This document shows, one piece after another, positions 23,324 to 37,050 of a DNA stretch of 64,000 bases. Source of the stretch: Brassica napus (taxonomy: Eukaryota > Streptophyta > Magnoliopsida > Brassicales > Brassicaceae); assembly GCF_020379485.1 (NCBI RefSeq), contig NC_063437.1, positions 5,404,806 to 5,468,805 of the forward strand, in the 5' to 3' direction. Numbering within the stretch: the stretch's first letter is position 1; the number at the start of each line of letters is the position of its first letter. The notes below the pieces were generated by a model, which was not told the origin of the DNA, ran no database searches, and worked only from the letters and a program-made list of their open reading frames with translations. The position numbers were made by a program, and so were the translations under genes.

Positions 23324-23692
23324 GTCAGTATGTGTTTTTCTCTTTATTATTATATACAAATTCTTGGATATATCTATATCTCTTAAAAAGCACAATATAT
23401 ACTTTCAGTAACACAAGTTTTTGTTTTGTAGTTATGAGCTACATGCATTGTGGCAATTGAACTGGACGTGGCAACATGAAGCGTAGACCAAAAATCTTGC
23501 TTACATTATTTATTATTTTTAGAGTTAATTATCTGATTATTTATTGTTTGAAATTTTGTTCCTTGTTTTGGTTACCATTCACTGACAATTTGTTACATTC
23601 CTTCTCTACAATGTTTCCTTCTAATTAATTCCATATCATTCCTTTAGATTCTTTTTCCTATGATTCCTTTCATTTTTAAAGTGGTCACCAGT

Positions 23693-24307
23693 TGGACCCG
23701 AATGGAGGGCTTGCTTTCTCTTAGGTAAGTTCTATTTTTTTCTATAATAAATACTGTCAAATTATTTGGGAAATAACAATTAAAAAGGTAAGATGAATTA
23801 AAATAAAGAAAGAACAGATCTAACAAATCTGTTGAAAATATGTTTAGTTCTATTTTGTACTTCAATTTTAATAATATAGATGTACGCATTTTTTGGCCTA
23901 AAGACCAATTTTCCTAATTAAATTTTCATTCTTAATTACTTTCATATTTTACTTACAACAACAAAAGCAAATTAGATTGATTGGTACAATTGATGATAAA
24001 ACAATAGCATTATGCTATAGAAACAGTATGCTAAATAAGTTGTATATATGTTTTCACTAATGTATTTAATAAAGCGATTGGTAAAGCAATATCAATACAC
24101 TATTTAAAGAGTATCATAAAAATTGATATATAATATGTCTTTTCTTAAATAATATATATTTATTTTCTATTTTTGTTATTAAATGAATCTGATTGAATTA
24201 TATAAACTAAAGTATATTTTACATGTCAAATATTACTTTAAAATTTTAAATTTATTTTTAAAATTTATTTTTGAATATAAAAATATTTTTTGATACTATT
24301 AAATAAA
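23693..24307. other. Flank of Harbinger element with a Helitron 5' end
   Basis: 23701-23735 continues the RPA-like duplicate. At 23880, reading the minus strand, TCTATATTATTAAAATTGAA looks like a Helitron 5' end, but no matching 3' end lies between it and the Harbinger element, so it is a fragment. The remainder is AT-rich and empty. Confidence 0.45.
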
Positions 24308-24318
24308 ATCAATTAATT

Positions 24319-25366
24319 TTTTTTTGTCATCAACAAACAGACTCATATAGACTCTGCGAACCAAACCGGTAACTCCGCATCCATGTGAACGATGAAAGAC
24401 GATTGTTTTCTGGCACATCGTGCTAGACTATCCGCCTTTTGATTTTTCGTCCGGGGTACATGAATGATCGCTGAGCTAGTAAAACATGTCTTCTGTAGCT
24501 TTATGTCGTGCGGGTAACTCTCAAACGCCGGCCATTCCTCTGGTTCGGAAACCATCTTCACCAATTGAGAACAATCTATAGCAAAAGTAACCTGAAACTG
24601 ATGTAAATTCCTCATACATTTCATTGCCCATATCAAAGTTTCCATCTCTGCATGAAGAGGTGAAAGACATGCCCTAGTATTCCTTGCACCCATCAATCCC
24701 TGAAAACCCTCGAGTATGCTATACCATCCTTGACCTGAATAAGGTTCTTTATCTTTCCAGGAAAAATCTATAAAACACCGACGACCAACTCTCGGCTGCC
24801 GATTCAAAACCTCATTCTGTGGTGGAGCCTGCTTAATCTTAATCACCTGGGCCTCAGCCCAAAGTGTTAATTCAGTTTCTGCAAGCGTAAGTGTATCTTT
24901 TGGGTCAATATCCAAATTACTAAAGACCTTATTATTCTTTCCTTTCCAAATATACCATAGTATCCACGCAAAATGATGATCTTCCATCTTCGGGAGTACT
25001 CTCCAGAAAAGATGATTCATATTTGTAAATAATGAACTTGTGGGAAAGTAGACTGGGTTAGACGGTATCTTTGACAAAGCCCAAACTTGATGCGCATAAG
25101 GACACTCAAAAAACACATGATTTATTGATTCCTCCTCAGCTCCACATCTAATACAACAAATATCTCCCTTCATTCCTCTTGCTTGCAGATTCTTCTTAAC
25201 AGCTATACATTCGGATACCATTTGCCATAAAAAATGCTTAAGCTTCGGAGGACATCTCACCTCCCAACAAAAAGCTTTTAGAGTATCCACTATGGGACCA
25301 TAAAAAGCTGGTGGTTTTGCCTTGTCCGGATAGATCCGTTCTAGCTGATATCCCGTTATAGCTGAT
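24319..25366 (-). mobile_element. 5'-truncated LINE with open zf-RVT / RNase H ORF
   Basis: Minus strand; poly(A) as a T-run at 24319-24325. The 11-bp sequence atcaattaatt is duplicated at 24308-24318 and 25367-25377. A continuous ORF of about 340 codons runs from the upstream duplication to a stop at 24343. It contains a zf-RVT cluster (CCIRCGAEEESINHVFFEC near 25160-25110) and an RNase H-like domain with acidic residues in place: CFIDFSWKD near 24770, HAEMETLIWAMK near 24650, FAIDCSQLV near 24570, and NQKADSLAR near 24435. The endonuclease and RT are absent. An open frame and exact duplication point to a fairly recent truncated insertion. Confidence 0.88.
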
Positions 25367-25377
25367 ATCAATTAATT

Positions 25378-25712
25378 ATATATAACTTTTTCAAATTTGT
25401 ATATATTATAAATAAAATGTTCTACCAAAAACTCCCGATGAAAACATTGAATAAAAAGCATTTGGAGAACATCAACATTTTGTAAATGCTTTTCCAATAA
25501 ATGTTGACCGGAAAATAAAGAGCATGAAGTTCTTGCAAATTCTGTGCCAATCAAGCTAGATTTCATTTTGAAGGAACCGATTGTAACATTAGTTTATGTC
25601 GATTCTACCTCTAAATTACTAGTTGTTATTGTGTATTTGTAGTAGTTAACAAGGTTTGAAACTCTATGTATCATCTTTTACAACCATCCTGTATCTCAAG
25701 CTTTTCAACGTT
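25378..25712. other. AT-rich spacer
   Basis: No supportable gene. Confidence 0.5.
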
Positions 25713-25727
25713 AATAATAGAAGAAAA

Positions 25728-25947
25728 AACCAAGTTGCTTTGGTCTAGTGGTAAAGGAGCTCCAGCTGGAGTGCCCGCCCCTGGGTTCGAGCCTTGGCCA
25801 CTGCAGAATTTACATATGGGCTGCAGCATTCGAGACCGAAGACCGTTACACGGTGAGCCACCTGGTGACCTTCGGGTCCATGCTCACTTCGGTCTCTAGT
25901 CTGGACCACCACGGTGGGGCTATGATACTCGGTTAGCAAAAAAAAAT
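25728..25947 (+). mobile_element. tRNA-derived SINE (220 bp) with 15-bp target duplication
   Basis: aataatagaagaaaa occurs at 25713-25727 and 25948-25962. The interior starts with a tRNA-like head containing tggtctagtggtaaagg (A box) and gggttcgagcc (B box), continues with a GC-richer tail (ccacctggtgaccttcgg), and ends ggttagc followed by an A-run. These are diagnostic SINE features. It is a different family from the SINE at 11168, since the bodies do not match. Confidence 0.92.
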
Positions 25948-25962
25948 AATAATAGAAGAAAA

Positions 25963-26301
25963 TAAGTCAATATAAACCGTATGCATAGACTAATCGCCTT
26001 AGATCTGCCGTTACGTTCGGATTGGAATTCTGGAATGTAGACATATATTTGAAGTTCTAGTTTTGTGGTCCCAGCCCTTGTTCGAAGGACTTCACCTCTC
26101 TTGTAACTTGAGGACCCATGATGTTCTAGAGTTTCTGAAAAAAGTCCAGTTATACCAATGTCTCCAAGTGCATTATCACATATTATTGCCTTAACCGGAC
26201 GTCGAAGTTTTCTATCAGAAACCCCTTTAAACAATTTGAGGCTCAGATATAGCTAACAACTCAGAGGCTTCCACGGGTTGAGATGATTTAGAAATCCTTT
26301 T
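25963..26301. other. Spacer, unrecognised
   Basis: Higher GC than the surrounding DNA, with a minus-strand ORF (26234-25920) of no recognisable family. Possibly a decayed element. Confidence 0.4.
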
Positions 26302-26310
26302 AAAATAGAC

Positions 26311-26971
26311 TTATTTTTGGGTTCGTCCCCTAAGGTGAACCTCTATGTTTACCAACCAATAGGATTGTGTTATTTCATATTCGATATCTTCTAAAAAATG
26401 AAACAAAATATTGTCAAATTATATTATGTTTTTAAAATTAAAAAGTAAAAAATAAAATAAATAGTATTAATTACAAAAAAATATTGTTACGTCGTTAGCA
26501 AAACATTAAACTCTAAATCATAATCCCTAAACCCTAAATCCTAAACCCTAAACTCTAGGATAAATCCTAAATCAAAATCAAAATCACTAAACACTAAAAC
26601 ACTCAAGGGTTTAGGGTTTAGGGTTTAGGATTTAGAGTTTAGGGTTTTAGTGTTAATTTTTTGTAGAGTTTAGGATTTATCTAAGGGTTTAGAGTTTATC
26701 CAAGGGTTTAGAGTTTATTCAAGGGTTTAGGGTTTAGGATTTAGGGTTTAGAGATTAGAATTTAGGGTTTAGTGTTTTGCTGACAATGTTAAAAATATAT
26801 TTTTTTTAATTCTTTTTTTTGTAACTACTATTTTTTTTAAACTTTTTTATTTTAAAAACATAACATAACTTGATAATATTTTGTTTCCTTTATTAAAAGA
26901 TATCGAATTTGAAATAATGAAATCTTATTTGTTGGTGAACTTAGAGATCCAGGGTGAACCCAAAAATAACT
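26311..26971. mobile_element. Foldback MITE with telomere-like core
   Basis: Ends ttatttttgggttc at 26311 and its reverse complement gaacccaaaaataa at 26957-26970. The inverted arms extend inwards for roughly 300 bp each (for example tcgatatcttctaa against attaaaagatatcga). The flanks aaaatagac (26302-26310) and caaatagac (26972-26980) match at 8 of 9 bases, which suggests a 9-bp duplication as made by Mutator-like elements. The centre (26515-26775) consists of ccctaaa units on the left arm and tttaggg units on the right arm with spacing errors. No coding capacity. Confidence 0.75.
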
Positions 26972-27025
26972 CAAATAGACCACTACAATATCTCCTTTTG
27001 CCTCTTTAATTATAGAAGTGTTATA

Positions 27026-28149
27026 GGGCCGGCCCTGGGGTAACACAGAGGAAGCTATCGCTTTAGGCGCCACAGGTTTTATATAGTTTACGGGGCGCCA
27101 ATTGTTTGAAAAGTTACTTCAACTTAGCGGTTTGGTTTCTGCACCACTATTATATAGGTGATGAGTTCGATCCTGCCCCAATATTAATATTATTTTCCTT
27201 TGGATAATAATAACAGTATGGTAATTAATAACGCGATTTGGTTACCTTTCTAACAACTTAGTTTCTTTTATTACAAAACTATTTAACTAATTAAATCTTG
27301 TTTACTTTTTAAAGAAGGTATGTTTCTTCTTGGCTTTCCAATCTCCCATGTACCACGTATTTTCTATATCTTAATTTTTTCAAAAATTTTATAATTTTTG
27401 GAAGCTTCTATAATCAGAGAATCTATACTATTATTTGAGAAGTGAATTTGCTTATGTGTCATGTTCTCCATGATCTTAGGTATTTGACTTATTATATAAT
27501 TATAACAAATTTTATATTAATAATATTATATTGTATTTCATATTACCTAATTGATTATAAATTAATATGATAAATGATCAAAATAAAAAAAATATTTATA
27601 CTATAAATTTTATACATATTATTTTGTTGTTATCTGAAATAATATTTTTATTATACAACATTAAGATATAAAGAAATTATAATTAAATATTAATCAATCA
27701 AAAATATTTTTATAAAATATTTCAAATATATAAGTTCTCTTAAAAGTTAATTATAATTAAACTGAATTATTATTTTAATAATATTGGATTATATTTTATA
27801 TTACTAAATGGATTATAAATTAATATGATAGATTATCAAAATTTAAAAAAATATTTTAAAATAAGATAATTCTTATATATATTATTTTGTTATCTGGAAA
27901 ATAAAATTTTATTATTATAAGAGATTAAGACATAGAAATAATTATAATTAAATATTAATCAATCAAAAGCTGATTTTGTTTGTGTGTCATATTCTCCATG
28001 ATTTTAGGTATTTTTGCTTAATATATAATTTAAAAGAATTGTATATTAATAATAATAGATTATAAGTTATATTAGCTAATTGATTATAAACCAATATGAA
28101 AAAAATATCAAAATAAAAACACATATTTTTAAAAATAAATAAGATAATT

Positions 28150-28182
<33 letters not shown>

Positions 28183-28866
28183 CTGTTATCTGGAAATATT
28201 TTTTTATTATAAAACATTAAGATATAGAACCATTTATAATTAAATATTAATATATCAAAAATATTGCTAATATATAAGTGCTTTAAAATAAATTATCACA
28301 ATAATAAACATATATATTTTGATGGAAATATTTATCATATATATATATATATATGAGATATCTGATTTAAAATTTTTGTTTAAATCATTAATAATTATTT
28401 ATTATATTAGTTTTTGAATTAATAAGACATAAACCAAAAATTATTCGTAAGAAGATAATGCCCGCATGTGCGGGCAAAACACCTAGTACAAAGTATCGTA
28501 AATTGGGTTCTAATATTCTGTGAGACATTTCTAAAGATGAAACAAGTGTTAACGTTAACCTTTATCATATGTATTGCTGTATTATACAAATTATGTTCTT
28601 CTTATTTTTTGGAAAATAAAATAAAAGAGAATTAAGAATCAATCAAATGAATTGTCAATTGAATACAAACTAAAAACACGGTTACTAAAAGTTGATTAAT
28701 GGGTTTGTAAGAAAAAGTATTTTGTAATTTATTTTTTGGAAACAATGAAGTTTTAGTAACATGTGTTTTGATTAAATATTAAAAATACAGTGAAAATTTA
28801 ACTATATTTGTGGGGCATTATTTTTTGGATGCGCTTTAGGCGCCAAATCGGTCCGGACCGGCCCTG
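27026..28866. mobile_element. hAT-like non-autonomous element containing a Helitron
   Basis: gggccggccctgg at the left end (27026) and ggaccggccctg at the right end (28855-28866) are flanked by gttata on both sides (27020-27025, 28867-28872). Just inside both ends is ctttaggcgcca (direct orientation). The GC-rich GGGCCGG ends resemble non-autonomous hAT elements, but only six bases of the expected 8-bp duplication match, so the superfamily is tentative. A Helitron is nested at 27422-28486. A tRNA-like stretch at 27120-27185 (ggtttggtttctg.., gagttcgatcctg) may be a SINE relic. Confidence 0.55.
27422..28486 (+). mobile_element. Non-autonomous Helitron (1065 bp), internally repeated
   Basis: Starts TCTATACTATTATTTGAGAA after A27421. 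It ends with the perfect hairpin cccgcatgtgcggg (28461-28474), caaaacacctag, then T28487. These are canonical Helitron termini at an A/T target. The interior is very AT-rich. The first several hundred bases recur: gtgtcatgttctccatgat at 27456 has a near copy at 27982, and an attaatatgataga-type block recurs three to four times. TA dinucleotide runs occur at 28156-28180 and 28338-28353. Confidence 0.9.
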
Positions 28867-28872
28867 GTTATA

Positions 28873-29162
28873 CGTCCTGGTATCAACCAATGATGGTATA
28901 CTATTCATCATTTTCCTTGTTCGAACGCATTTAGGGTTTTACATCTTCTGCACATTTACAATGATTAGCGAATAAAATTCGCTTTTGCAAATAACTTGTT
29001 GCATTAAATTCTTTTGCCTGCCCGAATCCTAAATAAACAACATACTTGTCTCACATAATTCCTTATGATTTAGAAATTATCTCACAAAGTTTGATTTGGT
29101 TGAACAAATATGATGTTCGAAATTAGATGGAAGACTAAAACAAAAGAAAACAAGAAAGAAAA
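28873..29162. other. Spacer before LINE-A
   Basis: No feature recognised apart from an A-rich stretch at 29138-29162 that is part of the probable LINE-A target duplication. Confidence 0.45.
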
Positions 29163-32100
29163 ATGCACCGTTTTACTAAAGAATTACTTTGGCGACTAAT
29201 TTGGCGATTTCCGACGAAAGTTCGAGCGGGGGGTTTTGCGATGAATCTGGCCATTCCGCCGGATTCTACAGACCCGCCAGGGGATGATCTGAGTCACAAG
29301 GAGGTTCCGATGGGTGAAACAAAGCTAGGAGGTACGGGAGGGGTAGCTGATTTGAAAAAATTGGATCAGAGCTGGGTAGAGGCTGCGCAGAATAAGAAAA
29401 AGTTGAGGAAGGTTGAGGTGGAGGTATCGAACCAAGAGGGGATCCATACGGTGGAGATACCGGATGGGATTATTGAGAATGCTACGCCGCTTTGGGAAGA
29501 TTTCATTGTTGGGAAGTTCCTAGATCTGGCGCCGCATATTGCAAAGGTTCATATGGTACTCAATCGGATTTAGAAATATGGGGATCCTTCTACAAAAATA
29601 GAAGTCTATGAGGTGAATGCTACGACTATGCGATTCAAAGTCTCAAGTCAGAAAGCAAGAGAGAAGATCATTCGAAGGGGGATGTGGAATATTATTGGGG
29701 TTCCGATGATTGTATCAAAGTGGTCACCAAAAGCGGAGGATGAAGAGAAGGAAGACGAAGCCATCCCCATGTGGGTGCATTTGGAGAAAGTCCCTCTTCA
29801 TATGTATTCGTGGGAAGGTCTTAGTCTTATTACTAGCACAGTAGGGACTCCAGTTGAACCTCACCCGGACACAGTAGCCTGTACGAATCTAGCTGAGGCA
29901 AAAATATTAGTGAAAGTGGATGTTTTAAAAGTTTTACCTAAGGAAATCACTTTCAAGAAGGAGGGGAGGAGTTTCACTGTAAATTTCTACTATCCTTGGT
30001 TACCGGCTAGATGTAAACTTTGTGAAAAGTGGGGACATAGTGAGGGGGTCTGTGGTTCTAAAAGCAAGGGGGAAAAAACACAAGAATGGACCGAGCTCCC
30101 CATCTCAGGAGAGTGCGAGTAAGAAGGATACAAATGCTAGTCCACAAAGTGCTGAGAGAGCAAAAGAGGTAGTTGAGAATTCGGAAGGAATAGGAAATAA
30201 TACTGAAGGTAGTAGTGGTGAGAAGATTAAGTATTGAGGATAAGGAAGAGGATATAAGTAGCAGTAGTGTAAGGGGTTGGGTTACGGTTTCACCATTGAA
30301 AACAGGGAGAGTGTTGCTAAATGTAACTCAGAAGGAGGATGTTGAAGTTTCGGTGTTTAAATTCTCCGTTTTAAGTATTGATGAACCAGAGGAGGGGGAG
30401 ATACAGGAGAATGGGAAGATACAGATTGAAGAAGCAGAAGATAATGAAGCTGAGGACAGTGAGACTCATGATAATGAATCGGTAGAGGATACTGCTATAG
30501 AGCAGCAAGTTCAGGAGGAGACAAAAGTGGGAAAGAGAAGAGGTCGAAAGCCTAAGGCTCAGGATGAAAATCCAGGGAAGAGCTCGAGGCCTAGACGCAA
30601 ACACTAATCAATGACGAGTTTCTTCTGGAATGTCTGGGGTTTCAATAAAGATTTAAAGCATTCCATAGTAGAAGAATGGGTTCGAAGCAATAAAATGAGT
30701 TTTGGAGGAATTTTAGAAACAAGAGTCAAAGAAAATAAGGCGGAGAGAATTATCAAGACGGTTTTTAAAGGATGGGTTTCAATAACAAATTATGAGTTTA
30801 GCCAAGGTGGGAGGATTTGGCTAGTCTGGAGAGATGAGGTGTGTCTGACCCCTGTTTACAAAACTGATCTACTCATCACGTGTTCAGTTGCTTTACAAGG
30901 CAAGAGATGTTCTTTTTTACCTGTGTATATGCAAATAATACGGTAGAAGGAAGAAAGGAGTTATGGGAAGATTTGAATAATCATCAAGACTCAGCTTTGT
31001 TTCGCAATAAGGCTTGGCTGATCGTTGGGGATTTTAATGAGATTTTGGTTGGTGATGAAAGTTCTTGCTTTACGGATTTTGGGAGAATTCCAGTGGGTAT
31101 GAGAGATTTCCAAAGAATGGCGTTACATTGCAATCTTTCTGACATGGGATATCAAGGTCCGCTATTCACCTGGTGCAACAAAAGAGAGGAAGGAGTTATA
31201 TGCAAAAAACTGGATAGAGTTCTCTTGAATGATACAGCAATGCAGAAACTACCTGGTGCTTACTCAATTTTCGAAGCTGGAGGATGTTCAGATCACCTAA
31301 GGTGCAAGATCCAGCTTCTGCCTCCAAAAGAGATAATAAGGAAACCCTTCAAATATGTGAATGCGCTTGGGAAATTGGAAGCTTTTCTGCCTTTGGTGAA
31401 GGAATATTGGGACTCTACTCCTAGACTGTATCATTCTACCTCTGCTATGTTTCGATTTTCGAAGAAGTTAAAATCTCTAAAGCCTATTATTCGAGAGCTG
31501 GGTAAGGAGAAACTGGGAAATCTTACGAAGAAAGCTAGAGAAGCGCATGAAAAATTATGTGAGAAGCAAAAGGAAACTCTGTCTAATCCGAGTGCTAATG
31601 CCATTCAAGAGGAAGCTGCTGCTTATGAGAGCTGGCTTCATATTGCGAGTTTAGAGGAGGATTTTCTGAAGCAGAGAGCTAAGTTGCATTGGTTGGAAGT
31701 TGGGGATCAAAATAATAAGACGTTTCACAATGCAATAAGAGTTCGTCAAGCGCAGAATACAATTAGAGAGATAAGGTGCACCAATGGAATCTTGGTTACA
31801 GAGCAAGAGGATATAAAGGAGGAGGCAGTGAGGTTTTTCTCAGAATTTCTAAACCGGATTCCTGGAGATTACACTGGTGCTTCTACAGATGAGTTAAAGG
31901 AGCTTCTGGAGTTTAGATGTACAGAGGAGGAGTGCAGTCTATTAGAAGCTGAGGTCACAGAGGAGATAAGACAAGTGATATTTGCAATGCCATCAAACAA
32001 ATCGCCTGGGCCGGATGGATTCCCATGTGAGTTCTTCAAGACAACTTGGTCAATTGTGGCTAAAGACTTCCTTGTTGCGATCCAATCAGTTTTCAGGTAT

Positions 32101-34400
32101 GGTTTCCTACCAAAGGGGGTTAATTCAACAATTCTGGCTCTTATACCTAAGAAAACAGATTCATTAGAGATGAAGGATTATAGGCCAATAGCATGCTGTA
32201 ATGTACTTTATAAGGTGGTGTCGAAAGTCATTGCAAATAGGCTTAAGAGAATCCTTCCTCGGGTAGTGACTGAGAATCAATCTGCGTTTATCAAGGGTAG
32301 ACTTTTGATGGAGAATGTCCTGTTAGCGTCAGAATTGGTTAAAGACTATCATAAAGATATGATTTCCCCTCGTTGTGTGATGAAGAATGATATATCAAAG
32401 GCGTTTGATTAAGTGCAATGGGAATTTGTTCTTCGAAGTCTTGAAGCTATAGGAGTGCCTGCTCGATTTATTCATTGGATTAAGCTGTGCATTACTACTC
32501 CTTCCTTCTCAGTTCAGGTGAATTGCGAGCTTGCTGGCTATTTCCAAAGTAAGAGAGGTTTACGGCAGGGTTTTTCTCTGTCTCCATACCTCTTCGTTTT
32601 GTGTATGAACGTGCAATCTCACAAGATCAATAAAGCGGCTAAGGAGAAGAGATTTAATTTTCACCCGAGATGCCAGTCTCTTTCTCTTACCCACCTTTGC
32701 TTTGCTGATGACCTTATGGTCTTTATAGAAGGTACAAAAGATTCTATTGAAGGAGTGCTGTCAGTTTTTGAGGGTTCGCTCAATGGTCAGGTTTGAGTAT
32801 AAGCATAGAAAAGTCGACGGTATATATGGCTGGAGTAGAAGCTGAGGAGAAAAGAAGAATCTTAACGAATTTTCCATTTGATGAGGGTTCTCTGCCAGTT
32901 AGATATTTGGGCTTACCACTGATGACACAAGTTATGAGAAGACAGGACTATATGCCACTGGTGGAGAGGATCAGAAGTCAGATAAGTACCTGGACAAGTA
33001 GGCATCTCTCCTATGCGGGTCGTCTTCAGCTTATAAGCTCTGTGCTGATGAGTATTGTCAATTTTTGGGCTTCAGTATTTAGACTACCTAGCAAATGTCT
33101 GAAGTAAATAGAACAAGTTTGCGCTGCTTTTCTATGGACAGGGCCTGTTTTGAAATCCTCAGGTGCTAAAGTGGCTTGGAAGGAAATATGTAAGCCAAAG
33201 AGTGAAGGTGGGTTGGGGATCAGAGCACTGAAAGAGGTAAATCTTGTCTACGGACTTAAGCTTATTTGGAGAATGCTCACAGGAGACTCACTATGGGGGA
33301 AATGGATTCACAAGAATCTTTTAAAAAAGAGGAGTTTTTGGGAAATTAAAGGTCATACTCAGTCGGGTTCATGGATGTGGAGGAAGATGCTTAAGTTGAG
33401 AGAGGTAGCTAAAAATTTCTATAGGATGGAGATTGGAAATGGAAGACACATCTCGTTCTGGTACGATAAGTGGTCTGATAAGGGTATCATAGCAGAGGTT
33501 TTGGGTGATAGAGGGATGATTGGTTTGGGGATAAGGAAAGAAGCTACTCTAGCAGAGGCAGCGTTGAGTTTCAGACGTAGAAGGAAGCACCGATCGACTA
33601 GAAGTTCTGAATGAGTTGGAGAGAAGTTTAGTCACTGTGAGAAGTTTGATATGTAATGAAAGAGAAGACTTAAGTACATGGAGAGGTAAAACGGGTTACA
33701 AACCAAAATTTTCAACTTGTGAGACTTGGGACAAATTACGAGAGGTAAATGAGAAGCAGATGTGGGCTAAAGGGGTTTGGTTCTCTATGGCGACTCCGAA
33801 ATTTGCATTCATAGTCTGGTTGGCTATGAAGAATAGATTATCTACTATGGATAGAATCGCAAAATGGAGCCAAGGAGTAGACACAGAGTGTGTGCTCTGT
33901 CATGCTGAAGCAGAAACCCGAGATCATTTATTTTTCAAATGTTCCTACTCGGGCCAGTTATGGAGGTAACTAGTTGGTGGGATTCTTGGCAGTTCTTATA
34001 CGGATGTTTGGATTGAGATAGTGCAGAAGATGTCAGGTAGTACACTGGATAAGAAGAGTTTATTTTGTTTGAGGTATGCATTTCAGGCTGCTACTTATGC
34101 AATTTGGCGAGAGAGAAACAGAGTGAAGCATGGGGAGAGGCTAATGCATCTGGATCTTCTAAAAAAGATCACTGAAAAAGGAATCAGAAACAAGCTTAGT
34201 TTGATTAGAAGGAAGGGCGGGAGAGGTATGGAGAATGCTCTCCAATATTGGTTCCAAACAAGAGGAGTGTAGTTAAATGCATATTTGCTTGTTTTTGATT
34301 TTGTGGTTTGAAGTTTGAGGGTTAAGTATAATACTAGGACCACACAAGTTGTAAGAAGGCTTTTTTGAATAAATTTAAAATTTATTCAAAAAAGAAAAAA
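29163..34400 (+). mobile_element. LINE-A: full-length but inactivated L1-type LINE
   Basis: ORF1 remnants (29241-30607) show the DUF4283-type region (PLWEDFIVGKFLDLAPHIAKVH) and a zinc knuckle CKLCEKWGHSEGVC. ORF2 remnants begin at 30611 (FFWNVWGFNK). Endonuclease (GDFNEIL, SDHLRC), RT (PSNKSPGPDGFP, DYRPIACCNVLYK, CFADDLMVF) and zf-RVT (CVLCHAEAETRDHLFFKC) follow in order. Defects: TAG at 29571, frameshifts near 30110 and 30900, TAA at 32410 (in AFD.VQW), a break near 32795, TAA at 33105, frameshift near 33610, TAA at 33967. The 3' end has a 33-bp perfect hairpin and an A-rich tail. An A-rich ragged duplication (aaaagaaaacaa...) lies on both sides. It is closely related to LINE-B at 45370. 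Confidence 0.92.
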
Positions 34401-34584
34401 AAAAGAAAACAAAAAAGAAGAAAAAAATGACATAGAGAAAACAAAACCAGTATACTTTGAATCAACGGTCTTTCACAAATATCAATATATCATGTATCTC
34501 AAGTTTCTTATCGAAAAGAAAAAATAAATCCATATAAATGGGAGCTCCATGATGTGAAAAACCCAAAATAGTAGAAGTAGAACG

Positions 34585-37015
<2,431 letters not shown>

Positions 37016-37050
37016 TTTGGTCTTAACATTCAGGCTTGAATCAATTGTTA

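Larger units (their letters stand above)
20090..23692 (+). mobile_element. PIF/Harbinger DNA transposon with both genes
   Basis: Inverted ends actggtgacac (20090-20100) and gtggtcaccagt (23681-23692) enclose a Myb-like ORF and a DDE_4 transposase ORF, the two-gene layout of PIF/Harbinger elements. The flanks continue the RPA-like duplicate: ..ctctgaaa on the left and atggagggcttgctttctc on the right. The other copy of that duplicate at 18570-18600 is uninterrupted, giving a related empty site. The usual 3-bp target duplication could not be resolved. Subterminal ggaat/attcc repeats occur near both ends. Confidence 0.9.

Noticed and set aside
24343..25371. Host RNase H domain gene
   Set aside because: Poly(A) and an 11-bp duplication enclose it exactly, so it is a truncated LINE copy.
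25735..25805. tRNA gene-like sequence with A and B boxes
   Set aside because: No complete cloverleaf. It is followed by a SINE body, A-run and flanking duplication, so it is the head of a SINE.
26515..26775. Telomere or chromosome-end sequence
   Set aside because: The repeats are irregular, in inverse orientation in two arms, and flanked by ordinary DNA and element ends.
27115..27190. SINE or tRNA relic inside the hAT-like element
   Set aside because: Box-like phrases only; no duplication or tail to define an insertion.
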